Shown here: piece by piece, positions 1 to 9,000 of the stretch
Numbering within the stretch: the first letter of the stretch is position 1
Layout: every line of letters begins with the position of its first letter
Source: UBA1181 sp963654355
GTDB lineage: Bacteria; Bacteroidota; Bacteroidia; Bacteroidales; Paludibacteraceae
Length of the DNA stretch: 45,576 nucleotides
Assembly (NCBI GenBank): GCA_963654355.1
Contig: CAVKBM010000012.1
Span: forward strand, 1 to 45,576
Direction: 5' to 3'
Position numbers and translations under genes: made by a program
Notes under the pieces: model-generated
Database searches by the model: none
Told to the model about the DNA's origin: nothing
Seen by the model: the letters and a program-made list of their open reading frames with translations, nothing else

Positions 1-179
1 CCGTCGTAGGTTTCGGAGATGTTGGCGTTGTCGCTTCCAATCACGTCATACTGCTGATCTGCGAAGCGCCATGTTCCTTGGAGGGTCTTGCCGTCGGCGG
101 TGGCATGGGTGCTTCCATCTCCAGCGTTATACTGGAGATTGCCAGTGGAGAAGTAGACGTATTTGTCATCACTGACCTT
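1..179 (-). repeat. Surface-protein module 4 (start only)
   Basis: Fourth copy, starting KVSDDKYVYFSTGNLQYN and cut by the window edge after ISETYDG. Like module 1 it contains the THATADG insert, so modules 1 and 4 are closer to each other here than to modules 2 and 3. Confidence 0.75.
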
Positions 180-3100
180 GAACGCCACATGAGTGCGCTC
201 TTCCGCCTTGTATTTTGCGGTGTAGACGATGTCTCGGTGGGCTGGCGCAAGCTCCTTGTCCCAACCGTCAAACGTGTAGATGTAGTCGTAGTCGTTTATT
301 CTTTTTGGGGTTGCGCCGGTGTAAGCCACAGAGTCTCCGTAATTGAACTGGAGTGAGTCAAGCAAGGTGCCGTCGTAATCAACAAATTTAACCTTGACGT
401 TCAGCTCGTGGACGGGGCGGACTGCCAAGCCATATTGTTTGAAGTCGCTTTTCAAGCCCACGAGGTTGGTGGAGAAACCTAATTCGTAGGGGTATTCCCC
501 ATCTTGTGATGTTGTCGTCCAATAGAGTCCGTATTCGTTGGCTCCAGAGGTCGTCGTGCCTGTGCGCGCCCCCGTGGTTGGAAGTGCCACGACGCCCGCC
601 ACCTCCAATTTTTGGAAGTCGGACAATGAGTAGACGTTGTCGGCGTAGTCCTCCGAGATTTCCACGTTGGAACCCGACGCGTTGTCGCTCAGCATCTTGA
701 CGGTGAGTCCGTCGGCTTTCTCGAAGTCGGATGGGAAAAACATGAGGCACAGCACCTTGTCGTCGCCCACTTTGCCAAGAGTCCATTTGTTGTGGGTGAG
801 CGCGTAGTCCCATTCCTCCTTGGTGAGCGTGCGGTACCAATCCGCCTCTCCGCTTCCGTTGGAGAAGGTGTTGAAGATAGCCCAGTCTGCCTTCTCGTAG
901 TCGCCTGTAAGGCTTCCCGCATCTGTGTAGTCGCTAGCTTCCGTGGATGTCGACCAAGGCTGGTAGGCCTTCGCTCCGCTGTTCCATCCGCTCGTACCCC
1001 ATCCGAAGAGGTCTATATAGCCATCGTAGCTATCTTTGGCGTTGTCGTTCTGCGAGCCGAGAGACTCGTACTGGGCGGATGCGAAACGCCAGTCGTTGGT
1101 GGATGCGTTGAACTGCAGGTTTCCTTGAGAGAAGTAGACCGACTTGGTGTCGGACACCTTCACGGCGTTTCGCGTCATCACTCCCTTCTTCTTGACGGAC
1201 AACACGCTGTCGAACACAGCGGTGTAGACCACGTCCTCACGCAAAGGCAGTAGAGTCCTGTCCCAGCATTTGAATGTGTAGTCATATTCAAGAAGACCGT
1301 CCTTCGTGGGTGTTTCGCCTTTGTAGACTGGTATCTCGTCTCTTTCAACGGTGACCGCATAGAGGGGCGTTCCGTCATAGTTCACGAATTTCGCATCGAA
1401 GTTCAACTCGTAGACGGGGCGGACGGAGAGTCCTGCGTACCTTGGACACGCCGATGTGGATGCCGTTGAACCGTTGAATCCGAAGCAGTAGGACGAGTTG
1501 CCGTCGTTGTTCGCGGTTGTCGACCAATAGGTTCCCGCTGTTGTCTCGAATGTCTGGTTGCTTATTCTTGAACCAGCGCTGGGGAAAGCCACCACGCCAG
1601 CCTCCTCCAACTTCTTAAACTGCCCATCGTCGAAGACATTCTGTGAGTATGCGTCCTCCGAGAACTTGAAGGCGTTGTCTGCGGACTCGGCTCCGCTGAT
1701 CTTGCTGATGCTGACGTCTCCGGCAGGTTGGAAGTCCTTAGGAATCAACAGAAGACAGAGGGTGTTGTCAGGACCCACCTTGGCCATGGTCCAGTCGTTG
1801 TGCTGGATCAAATATTGCCACTCCTCGTTGGTGAGCGTCCTCCATGTCAGGATATAGTCTCCTCCGTTGTCGATTCTGTTGTAGTACGCCCAGTCAGAGC
1901 GGTTGTAGTCGCCGGTCAGACTATTGTTTCCATCGGGTCCGTATAGGGAGGCGTCTGTGGATGTGGACCATGGGTCGTAGGCTTTGCCGTTGATCGGGTA
2001 TCCGCTTGTGGCCCAGCCGAAGAGGTCGATCCACCCGTCGTAGCCTTGGGCGATGTTGCTGTTGGCGGATCCGACGAGGTCGTATTGGTTCTCGGCGAAT
2101 CGCCATTCCCTCTGTGCGGCGTTGTATTGCAGGTTTCCCTGCGAGAAGTAGACCTCCTTCGTGTCGGACACTTTGTAGACCGCGCGGAAGAGTTTCCCGT
2201 TGTCCTTTGAGATGAGGAAGCTGTCGTATGTGGCGGTGTACACCATGTCGGAGGTCGCGGGTTGGATCTCCTTGTCCCATCCTTTGAAGGTGTAGCGGTA
2301 TTGCCCCACGTCTTCACGATTTGGGGTCGCACAAGTAGGAAGGTCGCCTCTTGAGACGACCGTATCGGACACGATCGAACCGTCGTGGTTCTTGAAGACT
2401 ATTTCAAAGTTCAAGTCGTAGACTAAGCGAACGGCGAGACCGTAGTTGCGGTAGGTCGAGTCGTTCGGGTTGACCGAGGTGTGCAGGAACTGCACCCGTC
2501 CCGCCCTCTTCTCGCCTTTGGCGGAAGTCGACCAGTAGTGTCCGTTTGCCCCTGCTATGTATTTCTCACCTATTCGGCGACCCGATGGAGGCAGGGCGAC
2601 GACTCCCGCCCCTTCCAATTCGGCGAACTCCTCGACGGTGTAGAAATTGTCTGAATAATCCCCATCTTCGAACGAGGTTTTCTGATCGGAACCGTTGCTC
2701 AACACCTTGACATCAATGCCATCAGGGGCTTTGAATCCGCTTGGAAATAGAAGAAGACAGAGCGTGCTGTCGTTTCCGACCCTTGCCAATGTCCAGCTGT
2801 TGTGGGCGAAGAGGTACCGCCACTCGTCCGCCGAGAGGGTGCGCCACAGGTTGGGCTGGTCTCCCCCGTTGGAGATGGCGTTGTAGACGCCCCAGTCGGC
2901 GTTGGAGGCTCTCTCTGACAGACTAAGGGAGGCGTCGCCTTTAGGGGTGTAGTCGGTCTCTGTCTCCGACACCGCCCATGGTTGGTAGGCGGCAGCATCG
3001 CTGTCCCAACCGCTGGTGCCCCAGCCGAAGAGGTCGATCCAACCATCATAGACTTCAGAAGTGTGTATGTTGTTAAGCCCAATGTGGTCGTACTGGTTCT

Positions 3101-3536
3101 CTGCGAAGCGCCACGTTCCCTTCGCCGTCGCACCGTCGGCCGTCGCATGGGTTCCCGCGCCCGCGTTGTACTGCAGGTTTCCTTGCGAGAAATAGACGGA
3201 GCGTTTGTCCGACACCTTGAATGAAGACGCGACAAGCGCGCCGTCCCTCACCACGTCGTATTTCATCACGTCGCGTTGGAAGCGCACGCTGTCGATGCTG
3301 TCCATCGCGAAATGGCCGTTCGTGGCGTCGCTGTTGTGGTAGACGTTCATTCGTCCGTTCTTGTCCGCATCCTTTGCATCTTGGAAGGAAATTGAGAGAA
3401 TCTCCTCCACGGCAGTCGTCCACGCCTTCTCTGCGTTGCGGAGGTGTACATACATGCGCATCTCCGTCTTCGTGGCGGCAAAAAGAACCGCTATGCATGC
3501 GGATAGCACCGCCAAAATAGATAAAAGTTTCTTCAT
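1..3536 (-). CDS. Multi-module secreted/surface protein (3' end outside window)
   Basis: The reading frame is open from the ATG at 3536 to the window edge, giving at least 1178 residues; the C-terminus is not in the window. It begins with a hydrophobic signal segment (MKKLLSILAVLSACIAVLFA). A short region resembling the N-terminus of Bacteroidales surface proteins follows (..SISFQDAKDADKN.., ..DSIDSVRFQRD..). Then come three complete modules and the start of a fourth. Each opens with KVSD..-VYFS.GNLQ(Y/F)N, continues through WRFA..QY..(I/L/V)G and YDG(W/Y)IDLFGW.TSG, and has a (W/Y)RTL(T/S).(E/D)EW segment, GVVA(L/F)P and (G)L(A/S)VRP(V). Complete modules end in an InlB-like/Listeria-Bacteroides (Flg_new type) repeat with YTF..WD...P...D.VYTA. 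The middle of the module recalls the Fibrobacter major paralogous (FISUMP) fold. Location outside the cytoplasm follows from the signal peptide; adhesion or carbohydrate binding is only a guess. It has its own promoter at 3591-3598. Confidence 0.85.
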   Translation of the reverse strand, partial: MKKLLSILAVLSACIAVLFAATKTEMRMYVHLRNAEKAWTTAVEEILSISFQDAKDADKNGRMNVYHNSDATNGHFAMDSIDSVRFQRDVMKYDVVRDGALVASSFKVSDKRSVYFSQGNLQYNAGAGTHATADGATAKGTWRFAENQYDHIGLNNIHTSEVYDGWIDLFGWGTSGWDSDAAAYQPWAVSETETDYTPKGDASLSLSERASNADWGVYNAISNGGDQPNLWRTLSADEWRYLFAHNSWTLARVGNDSTLCLLLFPSGFKAPDGIDVKVLSNGSDQKTSFEDGDYSDNFYTVEEFAELEGAGVVALPPSGRRIGEKYIAGANGHYWSTSAKGEKRAGRVQFLHTSVNPNDSTYRNYGLAVRLVYDLNFEIVFKNHDGSIVSDTVVSRGDLPTCATPNREDVGQYRYTFKGWDKEIQPATSDMVYTATYDSFLISKDNGKLFRAVYKVSDTKEVYFSQGNLQYNAAQREWRFAENQYDLVGSANSNIAQGYDGWIDLFGWATSGYPINGKAYDPWSTSTDASLYGPDGNNSLTGDYNRSDWAYYNRIDNGGDYILTWRTLTNEEWQYLIQHNDWTMAKVGPDNTLCLLLIPKDFQPAGDVSISKISGAESADNAFKFSEDAYSQNVFDDGQFKKLEEAGVVAFPSAGSRISNQTFETTAGTYWSTTANNDGNSSYCFGFNGSTASTSACPRYAGLSVRPVYELNFDAKFVNYDGTPLYAVTVERDEIPVYKGETPTKDGLLEYDYTFKCWDRTLLPLREDVVYTAVFDSVLSVKKKGVMTRNAVKVSDTKSVYFSQGNLQFNASTNDWRFASAQYESLGSQNDNAKDSYDGYIDLFGWGTSGWNSGAKAYQPWSTSTEASDYTDAGSLTGDYEKADWAIFNTFSNGSGEADWYRTLTKEEWDYALTHNKWTLGKVGDDKVLCLMFFPSDFEKADGLTVKMLSDNASGSNVEISEDYADNVYSLSDFQKLEVAGVVALPTTGARTGTTTSGANEYGLYWTTTSQDGEYPYELGFSTNLVGLKSDFKQYGLAVRPVHELNVKVKFVDYDGTLLDSLQFNYGDSVAYTGATPKRINDYDYIYTFDGWDKELAPAHRDIVYTAKYKAEERTHVAFKVSDDKYVYFSTGNLQYNAGDGSTHATADGKTLQGTWRFADQQYDVIGSDNANISETYD
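180..1160 (-). repeat. Surface-protein module 3 (327 residues)
   Basis: Third copy, starting KVSDTKSVYFSQGNLQFN, with IDLFGWGTSGWN, YRTLTKEEWDYAL and GLAVRPVHELN, and a closing YTFDGWDKELAPAHRDIVYT repeat. The modules shorten towards the C-terminus (348, 338, 327 residues). Confidence 0.8.
1161..2174 (-). repeat. Surface-protein module 2 (338 residues)
   Basis: Second copy, starting KVSDTKEVYFSQGNLQYN. Its FISUMP-like end reads SSYCFGFNGSTAS..SACPR followed by LSVRPVYELN, and it closes with a Flg_new repeat (YTFKCWDRTLLP). Copies differ at many residues, so this is an old protein-level repeat rather than a fresh DNA duplication. Confidence 0.8.
2175..3218 (-). repeat. Surface-protein module 1 (about 348 residues)
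   Basis: First copy of the module, starting at KVSDKRSVYFSQGNLQYN. It carries an extra stretch around THATADG before WRFAENQYD that modules 2 and 3 lack, and it ends with the first Flg_new-type repeat (YTFKGWDKEIQPATSDMVYT, roughly 2220-2418). Confidence 0.8.
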
Positions 3537-3590
3537 TTGTTGTTTCTTCTAATGTTTAGGTTATAAATTTTCAACATCAATCTGTTCGTG

Positions 3591-3598
3591 CAAAGATA
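3591..3598 (-). promoter_or_regulatory. -7 box of the surface-protein promoter
   Basis: On the minus strand this reads TATCTTTG followed by CACG, a perfect match to the Bacteroidota TAnnTTTG element, 55 bases upstream of the ATG at 3536. The terminator-like hairpin 3601-3633 lies directly upstream, so any -33 element would fall inside the hairpin. Confidence 0.7.
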
Positions 3599-3600
3599 CA

Positions 3601-3633
3601 AAAAAGTGTGCTATGGATAATGGCACACTTTTT
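3601..3633 (-). terminator. Terminator of the nucleoside kinase gene
   Basis: Perfect 11-base inverted repeat (AAAAAGTGTGC / GCACACTTTTT, arms 3601-3611 and 3623-3633) with an 11-base loop, 20 bases past the kinase stop codon at 3653. Its U-tract side leads directly into the -7 box of the next gene. Confidence 0.75.
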
Positions 3634-3652
3634 CTATTATGGCATAGTTTTT

Positions 3653-5332
3653 TTAATACTTGAATGAACTTCCGCCTAAGAACTCGCGGAGGAGTGAGGT
3701 GAGAGGCAATTCAACTTCAGATACAATGTTAAAGTAACTCAAGAATCTCAGTAGTCTGTGTACTTCTGGGTATTCAGGTGAATTTTCTGGTACTTCAGAA
3801 AGAATAGGCTCAGCAAATTTTTTAAGTACACATATTTCGAAGAGTAATGCCGAATTGAACACGATGTCGGCATTTTCTTGATAAGGGAAAATCCATTTTT
3901 CTTCTCCCTCCTTTACTTTTTCCCATCTGCTGATCGTTTCAACGGCTGAATATCCTCGGTAGTTGTAATCTCGGATGATGCGGCGGAGCAGACGATTGTC
4001 GCGTGTTGGAATCCAGTTGCGATCATCAAACGAGATGGTTGTGAGTGCAGAAATGTATATTCTGACTATATTCTTTTCTGGTATCTTAGAAGTCAACATA
4101 GGATTCAATGCGTGTATTCCTTCGATGACCAGAATGCCATTTCCCTCCAACTTGAGGTTTTTGCCGTGATACTCACGTTCACCCTTTTCAAAGTTGTAGT
4201 AGGGGAGGCTCACCTCTTTGCCGTTGAGTAGGCTGTTCATTTGATCGTTGAAGAGGTCTAAGTCTACAGAGTAGATAGACTCGAAGTCGTAATCTCCATT
4301 CTCATCACGTGGAGTCTGGGTGCGTGGATGAAAATAATCGTCCATAGAGAGGGCGATAGGCTTCAACCCGTTTACCGCTAGCTGTACGCTCAAACGCTTG
4401 CTGAAAGTGGTTTTCCCTGAGGAGGATGGTCCAGAAATCAATACTAATTTCGTATCCTTGCGGTTCGCAATCATATCAGCGATGGAGATGATTTTTTTCT
4501 CCTGCAACCCTTCGGCAATCTTGATGATGCCAGACATGCTTTCTTTGTCCTTCACTACTTTGTTCATATTCCCGACATTGCCTAACCCCATGATGTGGTT
4601 CCATTGGGCGTGTTCGGAGAAGGTTGCAAAAAGTTTGTCTTGAGGTTCGAAAGACTCTAATTTAATAGGGTCTTTTCTGTCGGGTACTTGCAAAAATATT
4701 CCGTCGTGGTAGGGACGGATGTCAAATAATTGGATGTAGTTGGTGGATGGTGCGACTGGACCTTGAAACCAACTGTGTCTGCCTCCTAATTCATAGTATC
4801 TTGTGTAAAAAGATCCATGCTGTTCGAGAAGTAATGCGGTGTCTTCCGAACCCTCCTTGCGGAATATTTCGATAGCCTCCTCTGTAGGGGTGTCGGACAT
4901 ATTGAATGAAAGGTTCGCATCAACGATTTTGCGCATCTCCTTTCGAATTTTGTCAATTAGCACTTCGTCGATAGGCTTGTCATAGCCAATCAACCTGCAA
5001 TAGTAGCCTTTCGCGATGGGGTGTTCTAAACGAACTTTCACCTTTGGCAATATAGCGTGGATGGCGTTGCAAAAGATGAAAGAGAGGGAGCGTACATAGG
5101 CACGCATCCCAGATGGAACGTCAATGCCCATGAACTCAACAGTCTGGGGCTTGTAAACCTTAAACTTCAAGTCCTTCGTAACATTGTTCAACTTAGCCAC
5201 GATGACACCATATTTCATCTCTGGCTTCATATCATTGTAGATGTCCAATAAACTGACACCCATTGGGTAACTCTTCTTCTGCTTATTGTTGATGCAGTAA
5301 ACATCAACCAAATTCTCATTAACACAACTCAT
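3653..5332 (-). CDS. Nucleoside (uridine-type) kinase with N-terminal TGS/ThrRS-like domain
   Basis: A cytoplasmic P-loop kinase of the phosphoribulokinase/uridine kinase family, expected to phosphorylate a nucleoside (uridine/cytidine is the usual assignment) using a nucleoside triphosphate. The C-terminal half has Walker A GPSSSGKTT at residues 301-309, SMDDYFHPR shortly after, and VIEGIHALNP as the Walker B-like stretch. The N-terminal ~200 residues resemble the TGS and second additional domains of threonyl-tRNA synthetase, as is usual for the ~555-residue Bacteroidota form; this copy has 559 residues. The frame is open to a TTG at 5338, but the ATG at 5332 is two codons inside and is preferred. 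The exact substrate cannot be read from sequence. Confidence 0.88.
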   Translation of the reverse strand: MSCVNENLVDVYCINNKQKKSYPMGVSLLDIYNDMKPEMKYGVIVAKLNNVTKDLKFKVYKPQTVEFMGIDVPSGMRAYVRSLSFIFCNAIHAILPKVKVRLEHPIAKGYYCRLIGYDKPIDEVLIDKIRKEMRKIVDANLSFNMSDTPTEEAIEIFRKEGSEDTALLLEQHGSFYTRYYELGGRHSWFQGPVAPSTNYIQLFDIRPYHDGIFLQVPDRKDPIKLESFEPQDKLFATFSEHAQWNHIMGLGNVGNMNKVVKDKESMSGIIKIAEGLQEKKIISIADMIANRKDTKLVLISGPSSSGKTTFSKRLSVQLAVNGLKPIALSMDDYFHPRTQTPRDENGDYDFESIYSVDLDLFNDQMNSLLNGKEVSLPYYNFEKGEREYHGKNLKLEGNGILVIEGIHALNPMLTSKIPEKNIVRIYISALTTISFDDRNWIPTRDNRLLRRIIRDYNYRGYSAVETISRWEKVKEGEEKWIFPYQENADIVFNSALLFEICVLKKFAEPILSEVPENSPEYPEVHRLLRFLSYFNIVSEVELPLTSLLREFLGGSSFKY

Positions 5333-5414
5333 ACTCAATCAGTTTTTATGGATGATACTTTTTTTAAGGATATAGAGAGGACGGGGAAACTGCCTCTTTG
5401 ACAAATGTTTCGGC

Positions 5415-5900
5415 TTAATAGGAAGCGTTCAACTCGAAATCTTTCACAAACCTTGAGAAATTCTTAATCAAGTCTGATTTTGCCTCTAAGTTCTTTTTCG
5501 CAATGTCGTCCACGGAAAGTGCAACAATGTCGCCGTCTTCATAGGTTTTCTTCTCTTTGGATAAAATTTGGATGAATGTGGCATATTCGTTTTCGTAGAT
5601 TTCTTTATAACTCTGAGCGTAACGGATGGCAGATTCCACAAGGTAGGCTTGTCCGCGGCAGTCGCCCAGATTTTGCAGTGTGCTGATAGTCTCGTTGATA
5701 TCTTTCAGGTTTTGGTCGTATGTCTCTTGTATCTTCTGCATGTCTCTGCTGGCGATTTGTTGTGTGAACTCTTTGGTGTTGTTGTCTAACTTGACACACT
5801 CGTTCATCACTGTCTCGCAGTAGTCGGCGGGAGTCGTGTTACAGGAAACAAAAAGAAGGAAGAAAAGACTTGCTACGACTATTGAGAATACTTTATTCAT
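5415..5900 (-). CDS. Small lipoprotein, function unknown
   Basis: 161 residues starting at ATG 5900. An N-terminal hydrophobic signal ends in a lipobox-like LFVSC with the acylated Cys near residue 20, so the product is probably a membrane-anchored lipoprotein. The mature part is almost wholly helical and charged (KLDNNTKEFTQQIASRD, KKNLEAKSDLIKNF), with two Cys (DYCETVMNEC) just after the anchor. I recognise no family with certainty. It sits alone between the Dna2-like gene (120 bases upstream) and the nucleoside kinase (82 bases downstream), all on the minus strand. Confidence 0.75.
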   Translation of the reverse strand: MNKVFSIVVASLFFLLFVSCNTTPADYCETVMNECVKLDNNTKEFTQQIASRDMQKIQETYDQNLKDINETISTLQNLGDCRGQAYLVESAIRYAQSYKEIYENEYATFIQILSKEKKTYEDGDIVALSVDDIAKKNLEAKSDLIKNFSRFVKDFELNASY

Positions 5901-6020
5901 GGTTTTCTAATTTTATGGTGAAACGTTCTAATTGTTAATTTTTCATAAAGTTAAGAGAGTTATATCTTATTGCCAATAAATTTCCACGTTTTTTCTGACA
6001 AAGTTTTTCCTTTTTGCTTT

Positions 6021-9000
6021 TCAAACAGAGAAGATTTTTTGCCTTTCCATCAGATAGTTGATAAACGGAGTGTATGATTGACAACGCTCTAATAGCGTGG
6101 CATTGCCGACCACAATCATCTGCTCTTTGGCGCGAGAAATGGCAACATTGAGTTTTCTGTCTATTCTTAATTTGTTGTATTGCAATACGTTGGCGCCTAA
6201 AAATCCCAATTGATATTCTTTCTTTACGGTTGTGCCATAGATAATCACATCGCGTTGGCTTCCTTGGAAACGCTCAACTGTATCAATGGAGATATTGCGT
6301 AAATCTTCAATACATAGTCGCTCGATTGCTCTATGTATCATTGAGATTTGACTGCGGTAGGGTACGATAACCCCGATACTATTTAATGCGTTAAATGGCT
6401 TTCCATACCGTTGATAAAGAATCCATGTCTGTTTAACTATGATGGCTATCAATTCTGCTTCTGCCATATTTACCATGTCCGAACTATTGTCGATTTTGGC
6501 TTTCACATCGAGCCACATTAAACGTTGGTTTTGCAGCAGTTGTTCTATGTTATTTTCGTTGTCAATGTTTAGCGACAATCCGTTTTCATTGTAGAAATGT
6601 TCTTGTGTCTGGTGTTTTAATGGAACGGTGTCTAATTGTCCTTCGTAATAGGCTTGGTTGATAAAGTCGGATACTTCGGGGTGCATGCGCCCTTGGTGGT
6701 TGAGCATGTAAACGAAGTCGTCGTTTTGTTGGTTTCTCAACATTCGCTCAAAGAATGAGTGCCTGCAGTTGGTTAGCCCAATTTTTAATAGGAGAGGATT
6801 TTCTATTTTAGATTCTTTTTCTGTTTGTTGCACTACAGCGGGCAGTTGCTTATGGTCGCCAATGAAGACGAACTTGCGTATGCCGTTTCCGCAGTTGGCG
6901 GTCAGCAACCCCATGATCTGAGGTTCTAAGATTTGTGATGCCTCGTCAACAATCGCTAAATCAAAGGTTTTTAAATTGAATAGGTTCTGCATTGAGGCAA
7001 TTGAAGCGGTTGTCCCTACATAGACTCTGACCGACTTGAGAAATGTTGTCATTGATTGTAAGTCGGTGGTGTCTTTTAGTCTGTTTTTCAGAAGATAAGA
7101 TTTGTCAAACGCTTCTGAACATGAGTGTTCGTGGCCAATGCGGACGAAGTCTATTTCCTCGGAAATGAGTTTTGAGCATATTTCTTCAACGGCTCTGTTG
7201 GTGTAGGATACTAGCAAAACGGACGTGTTTGTATCGGATAACGTTTCTCGTAGGATATTAACTAATGCGAAGGAGGTTTTCCCTGTTCCTGGAGGTCCGA
7301 TGACGATGAAATAGTCTTGCGCTTGTTTGGCTTTCAAAACTAATTCATTGAAAGTGCCGTAGTCGTTATTGAGTCGGATGGAACAGTCTTTTTGAGGCAG
7401 TCTTTGGTTGAGAATCAGAGATTTACGACCTTGATTTGTCATTGTCAGGAATGAAAAAAGGTCTTTGAAAGAGGAAGAGAAAGATGAGTCTAAGAAATCG
7501 TGTTCAATTGCCCAACGTATGTTTTCTCTGTGTTGAAAGACATTCTTATTTCGTTGTGGCGATCGTAGTTTGACGGATATAGTTTCGTTATTTATCTGCT
7601 TGATGGTAGCACGAAATACAATGCAGTTGCTGATATTCAGGCTGTTATATTTGTCTTTCTTGTGGTTGTAGGGATAGAAGACGATGATGTCTCCATTTCG
7701 GAAGTTGGGTGAATCGTCTTTGTCTTTTACATCTATTTGAAAATCAACAATTTCAATGCCTTCATTGTTTTCGCCTTCCGCTGTCCTTATCAACTGAAGA
7801 TTTGTGTAGACCATGCCTTCTTGCTGTTTCTCTTCCATAGTGAGATTCCACGACATGGCAAATTCTGTTTTTGAAAGGTGGTATTCCTTTTCTAAGAAGG
7901 TAAAGAAACGATAGAAATAGGCTCGTTCTATCTCGTCGGCTCGCTTTACCGTGTTGAGGATTTCTTCAATTTGTGGCTTCTGATAGTCGCGCCACAGTCT
8001 GCTTTCTGTTTGGTTGACATTTAGCGTATTAGCTGTTATCTTATCAATGATGTCAATGTTTCCAGATTCTAATTTTTTCTCTAAGAAAGCAATGCTGTTT
8101 CTGTATTGGATGGCTTCAAAAAGGAGTTTTGGGGCAGGACCTTCTTTCATCAATCCGTTCTCTTGGTTGATTGTCTTCCCTGCGCTTGGATATTTGGAAT
8201 AGAGTAACCACACGTTGACCTCTTCGTTGGAAACGTGCATTTTATAGCGTAGCCATGCTAAATAGAACAGCATCTGCACATAATGTTTCTCTTGATGTCC
8301 ACCGTTTGGGAATCCCCATTTGCCTGATTTTTGTTCTATTAACACTTTTTGATCGTCTGTCAGCAAGTCCATACGCCCTTGTACACCTAAGGTTGGGCAG
8401 AAGAAAGAGGGCTCAAGTAATGCGTGTTCAGGGTCGAAAATACGGTTGCCGTCCAACTGTTTGGCGGTATATTCTCGAATGTTCACTTGTTGCCTTTGTG
8501 CCTCCTTATGAAACTCGTGCGATTTGAAGTCCTCGCAGGTGGCAATGTTGAGGGCGAAATTCTGAAAAAATCGTGTGACGCTATTCTTGTATGACACCGC
8601 CTTTTCGGAGTAGACCTCCTCGTCGAGAAACTGCCCCGCTATGTTACCTATTAAAATGGCTTGTGTCGTTTTCTTTTTTTGTAATCGTTTTACCAAATAG
8701 GAAAAAGGGGTTAATCCGTATTCTTCAAATCCTTCGGCTATGGTGGATATGTCTACCAAAAAATCTGGTTCATAGATGATGAATTCTGGATAATAAATGC
8801 CATTTCTCAATCGTGGACGAACAAGGTTGAGCTGCGTGTTCTTACTCAGTAACTGACCTATAGAGGAGAGATCGCCCGCTTCTGTTGTATAGGCGTAGCA
8901 GATTTTCGATTCTTCGCCACTCTCGTTGGATTTTTCGGCATAGATAAACTGCTCGTCCCATGAGGTGACGGACACGCGTATCTCGTCGGCTTCGGTTTCT

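Noticed and set aside
78..3552. Several 60-150 codon open frames on both strands across the surface-protein gene
   Set aside because: They are shadows of the long minus-strand frame, whose repeated protein modules and signal peptide show it is the coding one.
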